Source of the DNA: Salinilacihabitans rarus
GTDB taxonomy: Archaea; Halobacteriota; Halobacteria; Halobacteriales; Natrialbaceae
Reading direction: 5' to 3'
Assembly (NCBI RefSeq): GCF_024296665.1
Contig: NZ_CP100762.1
Coordinates: 3,100,001 to 3,164,000, forward strand
Length of the DNA: 64,000 nt
Shown: positions 8,263 through 16,195 of the stretch, piece after piece
How positions within the stretch are numbered: position 1 is the stretch's first letter
Layout of the letters: each line of letters opens with the position of its first letter
Program-made: the position numbers and the translations under genes
Notes under the pieces: generated by a model
The model's database searches: none
Told to the model about the DNA's origin: nothing
The model's input: only the letters and a program-made list of their open reading frames with translations

Positions 8263-8949
8263 TCAGGCGGGGGCCGCCCGCGGCGACCGCGAGGCGTCGC
8301 TCCCGCTCGCCTCGGCGAACGCGGCGCCGAACATCCGGAAGATGACGACGTTCGCGTAGAAGCCGACGAACGGGACGAGTACGATGCCGACGATGGTCAT
8401 GGACAGGATCGTGGTGGCGATCCCGACGAGGAAGACGACCGCGAGCGGGAGGATCGCCGCCATCAGGTACTCGCCGCTCACCAGGACGGGCCTGAGCGTG
8501 CCGAGGTCGAACGCCGCGCCGATCGAGTCCTCGTGGGCGTAGTTTGCGAGCGCCGCGGGGACGACGTAGTAGATCAGCAGCCCCAGCGGGACGAACGCGA
8601 GCATCGTCAGGACGCCGATGCCGGCGAGGAGACCGCCGCTCTTGCCGCCGATACCGGCGCCGACGCCGAACAGGCCGCCGACGACGAACAGGTACGCGAC
8701 CGTCGGGACGACGGCGTACGCGGCGGCGACGACGGTCCCGACGAGCCCCGTCACGAGGAGGTCGCCCCAGTCGTCGAACTCCGGGGGGTCGTCGTCGCCA
8801 CCCGCCGTCCGTTCGAGCACGCGCACGTAGTAGCCCGTCAGGACGAACGCGGGCAACACGACCGGCGAGAACAGTCCGAGCACGCCGCCGAGGAGTATCC
8901 GTCGGAGCCAGTCGCCGCGGGTCGGGTACGACAGCCCATCCTCTAGCAT
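8263..8949 (-). CDS. DUF4013 family membrane protein
   Basis: 228-residue polytopic membrane protein with about five hydrophobic helices, for example VLGLFSPVVLPAFVLTGYYV, YAVVPTVAYLFVVGGLFGVG and ILPLAVVFLVGIATTILSMT. The opening LEDGLSYPTRGDWLRRILLG, placing a basic amphipathic segment before the first helix, is typical of DUF4013 proteins. Function is unknown. It lies 53 bases upstream of the DUF5787 gene on the same strand and may share its transcript. Confidence 0.85.
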   Translation of the reverse strand: MLEDGLSYPTRGDWLRRILLGGVLGLFSPVVLPAFVLTGYYVRVLERTAGGDDDPPEFDDWGDLLVTGLVGTVVAAAYAVVPTVAYLFVVGGLFGVGAGIGGKSGGLLAGIGVLTMLAFVPLGLLIYYVVPAALANYAHEDSIGAAFDLGTLRPVLVSGEYLMAAILPLAVVFLVGIATTILSMTIVGIVLVPFVGFYANVVIFRMFGAAFAEASGSDASRSPRAAPA

Positions 8950-9057
8950 GGTGAGCGTTCAGAGAAAGTGATCGGTCATAGCCGTTACGACTTCGCAACG
9001 CCGGCGGCGCCGCTCGCGGGGTCGGGGTTCGCGCCGGCCTCCCCGAAATCGCCTCCG

Positions 9058-9501
9058 CTACAGTTCGTCGTCCTCCTCCGCTTCGAGTTCGTCGAGGAAA
9101 TCGTGGGCCTCCTCGAGGATCTCACGCGGGCCGTCCTGCGTGACGGTGTTGACCGCCTGTTCGTAGTCGCGCCACTGGAGGTCGCGGTGCTCGCGCGACA
9201 GTTCCGCACTCGCCTCGTAGGACTTCGCGATGAACAGGTGGACGGTCTTGTGGATCGTCTTCCCGTTCGCCTCGAAGACGTAGTCGTAGTCCTCTCGAAA
9301 GCCGTCGATGAGGCGGAAATCCTCGATACCTGCCTCTTCCTTTACCTCGCGAATCGCCGTCTGCTGTAGCTCTTCGTCCCCTTCGACGCCGCCCTTCGGA
9401 AACTCCCAGTCACCCGGGCGGCTCTTGAGTAGAAGATACTCGCGCCGGCCCCGCGTATCGCGGAAGAGGATCGCGCCTGCGCTCGTAGCTTCGACTGCCA
9501 T
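9058..9501 (-). CDS. Nudix hydrolase, Ap4A pyrophosphatase-like
   Basis: 147-residue Nudix enzyme. The box runs from about 38 to 60 (GGVEGDEELQQTAIREVKEE, then AGI) and matches G-x5-E-x7-REU-x-EE-x-GU. The size and the FPKGG lead-in resemble bis(5'-nucleosyl)-tetraphosphatases, which hydrolyse alarmone dinucleotides; the exact substrate cannot be read from sequence. The C-terminus is strongly acidic. ATG codons at 9501 and 9507 are both possible. Confidence 0.88.
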   Translation of the reverse strand: MAVEATSAGAILFRDTRGRREYLLLKSRPGDWEFPKGGVEGDEELQQTAIREVKEEAGIEDFRLIDGFREDYDYVFEANGKTIHKTVHLFIAKSYEASAELSREHRDLQWRDYEQAVNTVTQDGPREILEEAHDFLDELEAEEDDEL

Positions 9502-9612
9502 TAGCATGAGTAGCGGACGGGCGGTAAAGAGAATATCGGACTGTTCGTATTCCGTGGCGGTATCTCAGCAGGTTTTTAGGCCGCGGCCGCTGACGACTGG
9601 TACGACCCGACC

Positions 9613-9951
9613 ATGACCTTCGTCACCCGTCTCACGCTCCAGAGCGGCGATCGAGCCGCGCTCGACGGCATCGTCGACGACATCAAGCACACGGCCGAGC
9701 GCAAGGGGGCCGCGCTGAAAGGCCCGCACTCGCACCCGCCGGAGAAACTCAGCGTCCCCCAGCACCGCCGACTCCACGCCGACGACGAGCGGATGTTCCC
9801 CTCGTGGGAGTACACCGTCTTCACGCGCGAACTCGAGATCCACGGCCACGACGAGTTCGCTCGTAGGGTCGCCGCCCGCGACTTCCCCGACTCGCTGCAC
9901 GTCGAGGTCGAGGTCGAACAGATCCACGGGATGGGGCGTGGCCGGAACTGA
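9613..9951 (+). CDS. uS10/mL48-family ribosomal protein paralogue
   Basis: 112-residue protein with the uS10 fold pattern: VTRLTLQSGDRAALDGIVDD, KGPHSHPPEKLSVPQ and WEYTVFTRELEIHGHDE. It is more diverged from bacterial and archaeal S10 than the standard archaeal uS10 and lacks that protein's translation-factor neighbourhood, so it is probably the second, paralogous copy known in haloarchaea rather than the ribosomal S10 itself. A TTTTTAG box at about 9570-9576 precedes it. Its role is not established. Confidence 0.8.
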   Translation: MTFVTRLTLQSGDRAALDGIVDDIKHTAERKGAALKGPHSHPPEKLSVPQHRRLHADDERMFPSWEYTVFTRELEIHGHDEFARRVAARDFPDSLHVEVEVEQIHGMGRGRN

Positions 9952-9993
9952 CGGGTCGAAACGGTCTTGTCAGTTCGGCGTACTTGTCGGGGT

Positions 9994-10380
9994 ATGGTCG
10001 ACGCAGACACCTCGCTCGTGCTCTCGCTGCTCGCCGTCGCGGCGCTCGCGTACTTTCTCGCCTCGCTCGTCCCGCGGGTCGACGCGATGGAGCGCAGTTA
10101 CCGGAAGTTCGTCGCGCTGACGACCCTCGGCATCTCCTATCTCGTGTTGCTCGCGGTGTTGCTCACCATCCTCGGCGAGACGTCGGGCGGTGACCCGATC
10201 GGCGCCGCCCTCGCCATCGCGGTCGCCGCGTTCGCCCTGTTCGGCCTGTCGCTGCTCTACGACGTCTTCGACGACTGGGTCCGGCTGTTCGCCGACCCCG
10301 AGTACAACACGTGGGTGGAGGCCTCGCTGGTGTTCGCGGTGCTCGTCTTCCTCGTCGCCGTCTTCCTGCTCGTGCCCTGA
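9994..10380 (+). CDS. Four-helix membrane protein of unknown function
   Basis: 128-residue protein with four predicted membrane helices (LVLSLLAVAALAYFLASLVP, YLVLLAVLLTILG, LAIAVAAFALFGLSLLYDVF, LVFAVLVFLVAVFLLVP). A short charged loop (RVDAMERSYRKF) separates the first two. No family is recognised. The ATG at 9994 is preferred over the upstream in-frame start because the Arg-rich residues before it look non-coding. It is followed 60 bases later by the amidohydrolase gene. Confidence 0.7.
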   Translation: MVDADTSLVLSLLAVAALAYFLASLVPRVDAMERSYRKFVALTTLGISYLVLLAVLLTILGETSGGDPIGAALAIAVAAFALFGLSLLYDVFDDWVRLFADPEYNTWVEASLVFAVLVFLVAVFLLVP

Positions 10381-10440
10381 CCCGGGCCGCCGCCTCGCAC
10401 GGTTCGGCAATTCTTTTAGGCCCGTGGCCGGAGGTCGGGT

Positions 10441-11715
10441 ATGGACGACCGACTCGTCGCGCTGCGGCGGGACCTCCACCGCAGACCGGAACCCGCCTGG
10501 CGCGAGTTCTACACCACCGCGCGGATCGTCGCGGAACTCGACTCCCTCGGGATCGAGGACCTGCAACTGCACGTCGGCCCGGACGCCCTCGCCGGCGACC
10601 ACCGACTCGGCGTCCCCGAGGAGGCCGAACTCGCGCCGTGGTACGAGCGGGCCCGCGAGTACGACGTCGACGACGAGGTCCTCGACGCGCTGGCGGGGGG
10701 GTACACCGGTTCCGTGGCGGTCCTCGACCGCGGCGAGGGGCCGACGGTCGGCCTCCGGGTCGACATCGACGCCCTGCCGCGCGAGGAGGCAGACGACCCC
10801 GAGCACGTCCCCGCCGCGGAGGGCTTTCGCTCCGAACACGAGGGTACGATGCACGCCTGCGGCCACGACGCCCACGCGACGATCGGGGTCGGGGTCCTCC
10901 GGCGGATCGCCGAGAGCGACTTCGAGGGCACGCTGAAGGTGTTCTTCCAGCCCGCCGAGGAGGTCGTCGGCGGCGGCAAGCCGATGGCCGAGAGCGAACA
11001 CGTCGCCGACGTCGACTACCTGCTCGCGCTCCACGTCGGCCTCGACCACCCGACCGGCGAGGTCGTCGCGGGAATCGGCGGCTTCCTCGCCGTCTCTCAC
11101 CTCCGGGCGACGTTCCACGGGGAGTCCGCCCACGCGGGCGGCCGCCCCGAGGAGGGACGGAACGCGATCCAGGCGCTCGCGACCGCGGTGCAGAACTGCT
11201 ACGCGATCCCGCGCCACTCCGACGGCGCGACGCGGATCAACGTCGGCGTCGTCGAGGGCGGCGTCGCCCCCAACATCGTCGCCGAGGAGGCCACCCTCGT
11301 CGCCGAGGTCCGCGGCGAGACGACCGACCTCATGGAGTACATGGACGAGCGCGTCCGCCGAACCCTCCGGACGGCCGCGGAGATGCACGACTGCGAGGTC
11401 GAGATCGAGACCGGCGCGGAGGCGCCGAGCGCGACGAGCGACGCGGAACTCGCCGGGATCGTCGCCGACGTCGCGGGCGAGGTCGACGGGATCGAGACGG
11501 TCCTCGACCGCGACGACCTCGGCGGCAGCGAGGACGCCACCTACCTGATGCGGGCGGTCCAGGAGAACGGGGGCCGCGCCTGCTACGTCGGCGTCGGCAC
11601 CGACCACCCCGGCGGCCACCACACCGCCACGTTCGACGTCGACGAGGCGACCATCGGGCACGGGGTCGCGGTGCTCTCCGGGGCGATCGAACGGATCGCG
11701 GCGGAGCGGCCCTGA
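10441..11715 (+). CDS. M20 family amidohydrolase / aminoacylase
   Basis: 424-residue enzyme of the M20D amidohydrolase group (hippurate hydrolase, IAA-amino acid hydrolase, aminoacylase). The start RLVALRRDLHRRPEPAWRE is characteristic. Metal-site segments are visible: GTMHACGHDAHATIG, FFQPAEEVVGGGKPM and LHVGLDHPTGEV, with HPGGHHTATFDVDE near the C-terminus. It should remove an acyl group from an amino acid or peptide; the substrate is unknown. An insertion around residues 38-80 (LQLHVGPDALAGDHRLGVPE region) enlarges it slightly. Confidence 0.9.
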   Translation: MDDRLVALRRDLHRRPEPAWREFYTTARIVAELDSLGIEDLQLHVGPDALAGDHRLGVPEEAELAPWYERAREYDVDDEVLDALAGGYTGSVAVLDRGEGPTVGLRVDIDALPREEADDPEHVPAAEGFRSEHEGTMHACGHDAHATIGVGVLRRIAESDFEGTLKVFFQPAEEVVGGGKPMAESEHVADVDYLLALHVGLDHPTGEVVAGIGGFLAVSHLRATFHGESAHAGGRPEEGRNAIQALATAVQNCYAIPRHSDGATRINVGVVEGGVAPNIVAEEATLVAEVRGETTDLMEYMDERVRRTLRTAAEMHDCEVEIETGAEAPSATSDAELAGIVADVAGEVDGIETVLDRDDLGGSEDATYLMRAVQENGGRACYVGVGTDHPGGHHTATFDVDEATIGHGVAVLSGAIERIAAERP

Positions 11716-11785
11716 CTCGGCTCCGGCGGCGACGCCCCGTGGGACGTCTCAACATTCAAGTATCGGAGAACGAATGCGTTCGAAA

Positions 11786-12445
11786 ATGGTCGACTACGCG
11801 ACGGTGGTGCTTGGGTTCGCGACGGCCGTCGGGGGCTACAGCGCCGCGCGGTATCTCGGGCGAGTCGAGACGACGCTGCTCGAAGCCAGCGAGCGTTGCG
11901 ACCGCGCCTGGGCGAACGTCGAGGTACTGCTCGAACGCCGCCACGACGAGGTCGGGTCGCTGATCGACCTCGCGGTCGAACACGTCGAGCACGAGCGGGA
12001 GGTCGTCCGGGACCTCCTCGAAGCCCGCGAGCGGGCCATCGAGGCCCAGCACCCGCCGGAGGCCGCGGCGGCGAGCGTCGAGGTGCGGGAGGCGCTGTCG
12101 GACCTCTACGCGCTCGCCGACGAGGTGCCGGAACTGCACTCGACCGACCGGTTCGACGACGTACGCGACGCCATCCGGGAGACCGAGCAGCGACTGGAGA
12201 ACCGCCGCGAGTACTACAACGAGGCCGTCGCGGCGTACAACGTGCGGCTCCGGCGGTTCCCCGAGCGGCTGTTCGCCCGTCGGCACGGCCTCGAACCCCG
12301 CGAGCCGTTCCGGGCGTCGGCGGCCGCCCGCGAGGGGGTCGACGTCCGCGAGCGGTTCGCGCGGCTCGATTCCGCCGCGGTTGGGCGAGCGGACGGCGAC
12401 CGAAACGACGACGCCGACGTCGGCGCCGGCCCCGCCTCGGACTGA
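11786..12445 (+). CDS. LemA family membrane-anchored protein
   Basis: 219-residue LemA protein. A short N-terminal hydrophobic stretch (VVLGFATAVGGYSAARYL) is followed by the long helical LemA core (ANVEVLLERRHDEVGSLIDL; then NRREYYNEAVAAYNVRLRRF). LemA proteins are envelope-associated, and bacterial LemA genes often sit with GIDE or M48-like genes; the function is poorly known. A TATA-like stretch at 11755-11763 supports the ATG at 11786 rather than the one at 11774. Nine bases separate it from the GIDE gene, indicating an operon. Confidence 0.9.
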   Translation: MVDYATVVLGFATAVGGYSAARYLGRVETTLLEASERCDRAWANVEVLLERRHDEVGSLIDLAVEHVEHEREVVRDLLEARERAIEAQHPPEAAAASVEVREALSDLYALADEVPELHSTDRFDDVRDAIRETEQRLENRREYYNEAVAAYNVRLRRFPERLFARRHGLEPREPFRASAAAREGVDVRERFARLDSAAVGRADGDRNDDADVGAGPASD

Positions 12446-12454
12446 GCCGGACCC

Positions 12455-13225
12455 ATGGTACTCGCGCCGTTTTTCTACCTCGTCATGTTGCTCGCCTCCG
12501 TCGCCGGGGTGTTCGTGGGCCTCGACGCCGTCGCCGACGGCTTCGCCCGGTACCGACAGGCGGTGACCATCGCCGACACGCCGCTGTCGACGCTCGACGC
12601 CGTCGCGGTCGGCCCGGCGGCGGTCTCCGGAACCGTCTCGGCCGACGGCTCGCCGCTCTCGCTGCCGGCCGACGGCCGGGAGTGCGTCGCCTACGACCTG
12701 ACGGTCGCCGACGACGGCTACGGTTCGACCCGGACCCCGCTGGAGGAGCGGCGGGCGACGGCGTTCACCCTCGAAACCGACCTCGGACGGGTCGGCGTCT
12801 CGCCGGCGGCCGTCGAGGGAGCCGAGTTCGACTTCACCGACGACCGCCGGGCGGAACGGACCGTCGCGAGCTACGAGGAGCCGTCCGAGCGCGTCGCCGA
12901 CTTCGAGCGCTCCCGGGACCTGCCCGACCGCGGGATGCGCTACGACCGGACGTTCGAACTGGCGTGGATCGAACCGGGCGACGAGTGCTACGCGTTCGGG
13001 CGGATCGACGCCGACGCGGAGTTCGACTCGGGCGACCGCAAGGGGGCCGTCCTCCGCGACGGCGACGTCACGCCGTTCCTCTCGGACAAGCCGCCGGCGC
13101 GGCTCCTGCGCGAGCGCCGGTTCGCGCTCGGGCGGTCCGTCGGCAAGGGACTCGTCCTCGCGACCGTCTCGCTCGCCGCCTTCCTGTGGCTCTCCGGGAT
13201 CGCGCAGCTGTTTCTGGGCGCCTGA
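12455..13225 (+). CDS. GIDE domain membrane protein (MUL1-like)
   Basis: 256-residue protein with an N-terminal helix (FFYLVMLLASVAGVFVGLDA), a soluble domain with the GIDE/BAM pattern (SGTVSADGSPLSLPADGREC, AYDLTVADDGY) and a C-terminal helix (GLVLATVSLAAFLWLSGIAQ). GIDE is the conserved domain of the mitochondrial E3 ligase MUL1; the prokaryotic form lacks the RING finger, so ubiquitin ligase activity is not expected. It follows lemA by nine bases, a pairing also seen in other prokaryotes, and probably acts with LemA at the membrane. Confidence 0.85.
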   Translation: MVLAPFFYLVMLLASVAGVFVGLDAVADGFARYRQAVTIADTPLSTLDAVAVGPAAVSGTVSADGSPLSLPADGRECVAYDLTVADDGYGSTRTPLEERRATAFTLETDLGRVGVSPAAVEGAEFDFTDDRRAERTVASYEEPSERVADFERSRDLPDRGMRYDRTFELAWIEPGDECYAFGRIDADAEFDSGDRKGAVLRDGDVTPFLSDKPPARLLRERRFALGRSVGKGLVLATVSLAAFLWLSGIAQLFLGA

Positions 13226-13227
13226 CG

Positions 13228-14229
13228 TTACGGCTCGTACGCGAACACGCGGTACGCGCCGACGACGAGGCCCCGGGCCCACCGCTGTCCGAGGTAGCCC
13301 GAGCCGAGCGCGACGACGAGCATGCCCCAGAAGAGCCGTACCCCGGGTTCGGAGCCGGCGAGTCGCTCGTAGAGCGATAGCTCGGCGAGCACGGCGAGGA
13401 GCGCGAACAGGAAGAACAGGGCGACGGCCGTCCAGAACCGGAGGTAGCGGTAGCTACCGTGGATCAGCCGGCGGACCCCCGCCGGGAGCGTCGACTCCCA
13501 CGCCGACAGCCGCGCTACCCCCCGCGCCAGCGCGACCAGCGGGAGGACGGCGACGCCGACGGCCAGAAGGGGGAGCGTCCGGAGCGAGAGGTCGAGGTCG
13601 TCGTCGCTCGCGCCCCCGTTCCCGTCCGCGTCGGCGTCCGCAACCGTCGGCGAGTCCCGGACGATCCACTCCGGCGGCCGCGGGGCGGTCTCCGGGTCGA
13701 CCAGCCGCTCCCGACAGTCGGTACAGAAGTCGGCCGCGCTCTCGTCGAGGCGGTGGAGAAACGGCGCCTCCTCCAGGACACAGCCCTCGTGGGTGCTCTC
13801 GAGGCCGAACAGCCGACCGAGCTGTTTGCGCACCTGCTTTGCGACGCGCTCGTCGAAGCGCTCGTCCTCGCCCTCGTCGAACCGGTAGGTCGAGACGACC
13901 GCGACGTCCCCGCCGACGTATCCCAGACCGAACAGGCTCGTCAGGTCGCGGTGTCGCACGGGGACGTCGGTCAGCCCCACCGCGAGGTCGGCCTCGCTCG
14001 CGTCCGCGACCGCTTCGAGGAGGGACCCGGCGTCGTACTGGTCGTCGGCGGCGAACTCGGCCGGCGTCGGCTCCGCTACCTCCGCCGGCGGCGGGCCGCG
14101 TCGCGTCCCGGCGACGGTGCCGACCGTCTCCTCGACCGTCGTGCGGGCGGTCGCGACCGCCCGCGAGGGGACGTCCCCGAGGGCGACGACGTCGACCGTC
14201 GGTCGGCGCTCGGGTGGGAACAGCGCCAT
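13228..14229 (-). CDS. Archaemetzincin-like protein, zinc site lost, with membrane domain
   Basis: 333-residue protein. Residues 10-175 follow the archaemetzincin (M54) order: a strand YDAGSLLEAV, DVAVVSTYRFDEG, then a would-be active site KQLGRLFGLESTHEGCVL and a CTDC knuckle at 169-172 with spacing close to the family x17. In M54 the site reads HExxHxxG; here it is K135-Q-L-G-R139, so all zinc-binding residues are gone while the Gly and structural cysteines remain. The C-terminal half adds three hydrophobic helices. It is convergent with and abuts the GIDE gene. A non-catalytic, membrane-bound partner is inferred. Confidence 0.75.
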   Translation of the reverse strand: MALFPPERRPTVDVVALGDVPSRAVATARTTVEETVGTVAGTRRGPPPAEVAEPTPAEFAADDQYDAGSLLEAVADASEADLAVGLTDVPVRHRDLTSLFGLGYVGGDVAVVSTYRFDEGEDERFDERVAKQVRKQLGRLFGLESTHEGCVLEEAPFLHRLDESAADFCTDCRERLVDPETAPRPPEWIVRDSPTVADADADGNGGASDDDLDLSLRTLPLLAVGVAVLPLVALARGVARLSAWESTLPAGVRRLIHGSYRYLRFWTAVALFFLFALLAVLAELSLYERLAGSEPGVRLFWGMLVVALGSGYLGQRWARGLVVGAYRVFAYEP

Positions 14230-14232
14230 CGC

Positions 14233-15639
14233 CTAGTACTTCGGCTCGGCTCCGGTCGTCTCGTAGACCCGCTCCATCAGGTCGTCGCGCTCGCGCCGCC
14301 AGGCGGCGAGGCCGTCGGGGCTCGACGGATACGCCTCGTAGTGGGCGAGGATCTCGTCGGCGCGGCGCTTCGTCCGGTAGAGGGTCCAGATCGTCCCCCA
14401 GTGGCCGCGGCTCTTCAGCAGCGACTCCAGCTTGAGCTTCCAGCCGACGTCGGTGCTGCCGGAGTACAGCGCCTCGGCGAGTTTGTCGCCGGGCAGCGCC
14501 GCCAGCAGCCCCATCAGGTCGTCGACGTCGACCGCCGTCGAGAGGACGTTGTAGACGTCGAGGGCGGCGTAGCGCGCGCCGAAGTGGTCCATCACGCGCT
14601 CGTTGTACCGCCAGAGGGTCTCCTCGCTCGGGTCGCCCGTCTCCAGGGCCTCGACGGCCTGTTCGGCGGCGTACTTCCCGGCGTAGGCGGCGCCCGCGAT
14701 GCCGCCGCCCGTGGTCGGGTTGACGTGGCCGGCGGCGTCGCCGACGGCGACGAACCCGGGGTGGACCGCCGAGTCGTACGGCCGGCGCGTCGGGAGCGCC
14801 GCGCCGAGTTTGTCCTCGACGCGCGCGCCGCGGAACTCCTCGCGCTCGCGGAGGTCGCGTTTGAGGTCCTCGACGAGTTTCATCGGCTCCTCGGTCATCT
14901 GGAAGCCCAGACCGGCGTTGATCTCGGTCTCGGTGCGCGGGAAGTACCAGAGGTAGCCCGCCGCGCGCTCGGTCGGCTTGAACACGAGCGCGTCGTGCCA
15001 GTCGACCGGCTCCTCGACGTGAACGATCTCGCGGTAGGCCGAGCAGAACTGCGAGTAGTCGACGTTCGTGTCGAACGTCGACGAGGAGAAGTCGACCTTG
15101 TCCTGCAGCAGCGAGAGCGACCCGGCGGCGTCGACCACGAGGTCGGCCTCGTACTCGCGGGGCTCGCCGTTCCGGGTCGCGCGCACGCCGGTGACGCGGC
15201 CGCCGTCGCCCTGGAGTACGTCCTGGACGACGGTGTCGTAGTGGAACTCGGCGCCGGCGGCTCCGGCCCCCTCGATGATCCGCCGGCCGTACTCCCAGCG
15301 GTCGATCACTGCGAGTTCGCCCGGCACCGGAATTTCGAGGACGGTGTCCTCCTGTGGGATCTCGAAGCGGCCGTGATCGACGTCCGTGTTCGTGAACGCG
15401 GGTTCGATCTGTGACTTCGGGATCGCGTCGGGGAAGGCGTCCGCGCCCTTTAGCGCGTCGCCGCAGGCGATGTGCCCGGCTTCCTCCTCGGTCTTTCGTT
15501 CGAGGACGACCACGTCGTACCCCTCGCGGGCGACCGTCGCGGCCGCGTAACAACCTGCCGTCCCTGCGCCGACGACGACCACGTCGGGCGATCGCGTCTC
15601 GCCCGCCGCGGCGCCGGCCGACCGTTCCTGGACGCTCAT
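14233..15639 (-). CDS. Geranylgeranyl reductase family flavoprotein
   Basis: 468-residue FAD enzyme that saturates double bonds of geranylgeranyl chains in archaeal lipids, quinones or related isoprenoids. It has an N-terminal dinucleotide site (VVVVGAGTAGCYAAATVARE), HIACGDAL, the family PxxYxWxFP-like segment ERAAGYLWYFP, and VAVGDAAGHVNPTTGGG near the FAD C-terminal part. The ATG at 15639 has an AT-rich box 29 bp before it. A divergent [2Fe-2S] ferredoxin gene lies 110 bp away and may supply electrons. Three bases separate its stop from the archaemetzincin-like gene, so they may be co-transcribed. Confidence 0.9.
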   Translation of the reverse strand: MSVQERSAGAAAGETRSPDVVVVGAGTAGCYAAATVAREGYDVVVLERKTEEEAGHIACGDALKGADAFPDAIPKSQIEPAFTNTDVDHGRFEIPQEDTVLEIPVPGELAVIDRWEYGRRIIEGAGAAGAEFHYDTVVQDVLQGDGGRVTGVRATRNGEPREYEADLVVDAAGSLSLLQDKVDFSSSTFDTNVDYSQFCSAYREIVHVEEPVDWHDALVFKPTERAAGYLWYFPRTETEINAGLGFQMTEEPMKLVEDLKRDLREREEFRGARVEDKLGAALPTRRPYDSAVHPGFVAVGDAAGHVNPTTGGGIAGAAYAGKYAAEQAVEALETGDPSEETLWRYNERVMDHFGARYAALDVYNVLSTAVDVDDLMGLLAALPGDKLAEALYSGSTDVGWKLKLESLLKSRGHWGTIWTLYRTKRRADEILAHYEAYPSSPDGLAAWRRERDDLMERVYETTGAEPKY

Positions 15640-15661
15640 GACCCGACTGTGTTGGCCGGAG

Positions 15662-15722
15662 TGAGAAAACGTTTTTCTTGCAATCTGTCGTCTTGCCGGG
15701 GCCAAAACGTGGATAAAAAGTA
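15662..15722. promoter_or_regulatory. Divergent promoter region of the reductase and ferredoxin
   Basis: Two AT-rich boxes face apart: AAAACGTTTTTC at about 15665-15676, ~29 bp before the reductase start on the minus strand, and ATAAAAAGTAA at 15713-15723, ~30 bp before the ferredoxin start. Both spacings suit leaderless transcription. Confidence 0.5.
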
Positions 15723-15749
15723 AAGTCGGGGTTGCGCGTAACGACTGCC

Positions 15750-16085
15750 ATGACGGAGTACACGGTCGAGTTCGTCGGCACCGGGGAGAGCATCACGTGC
15801 TCGGACAAGGAGACGATCCTCAGTCGCTGCCTCGAGGAGGGGATCGCACAGGAGTACTCCTGCCGCGTCGGGATGTGTCTGGCGTGTTCGGCGGAGATCG
15901 TCGAGGGCGAGGTCACCCAGCCGGCCGCCCGCGGGCTCACCGCGGCGGAAGCCGAGAACTACGCTCTCACGTGCATGGCCCGCCCACGGTCGGACCTCAA
16001 ACTCGAACGCGGGAAGTACCCACCGAGCATCGAGGCCGACCTCGAGGCCGCGGCCGACGGTGAACCGGCCGCCGCGGACGACTGA
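15750..16085 (+). CDS. Plant-type [2Fe-2S] ferredoxin
   Basis: 111-residue ferredoxin with cluster ligands C38, C43, C46 and C75 in the CxxxxCxxC...C spacing. It lacks the ~25-residue N-terminal insertion of the abundant haloarchaeal ferredoxin, so it is a different isoform. Divergent placement next to a geranylgeranyl reductase suggests it is that enzyme's electron donor; in Methanosarcina a ferredoxin is required for such a reductase. The C-terminus is acidic and alanine-rich. The ATG at 15750 has a TATA-like box ~30 bp upstream. Confidence 0.9.
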   Translation: MTEYTVEFVGTGESITCSDKETILSRCLEEGIAQEYSCRVGMCLACSAEIVEGEVTQPAARGLTAAEAENYALTCMARPRSDLKLERGKYPPSIEADLEAAADGEPAAADD

Positions 16086-16195
16086 GCCGGCGGGACGCTC
16101 TCGGCTCGTTTTCGCGCCGCCGACCGTCGCGAGCGGCGCCGACGCTGGACGGCGGTGACGGACTCCGGTCGCGACCGCGAGCGGGGCCGGGAGGA

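Noticed and set aside
13454-15940. 828-residue minus-strand frame
   Set aside because: Arg-rich translation, overlaps real genes; typical of GC-rich shadow frames.
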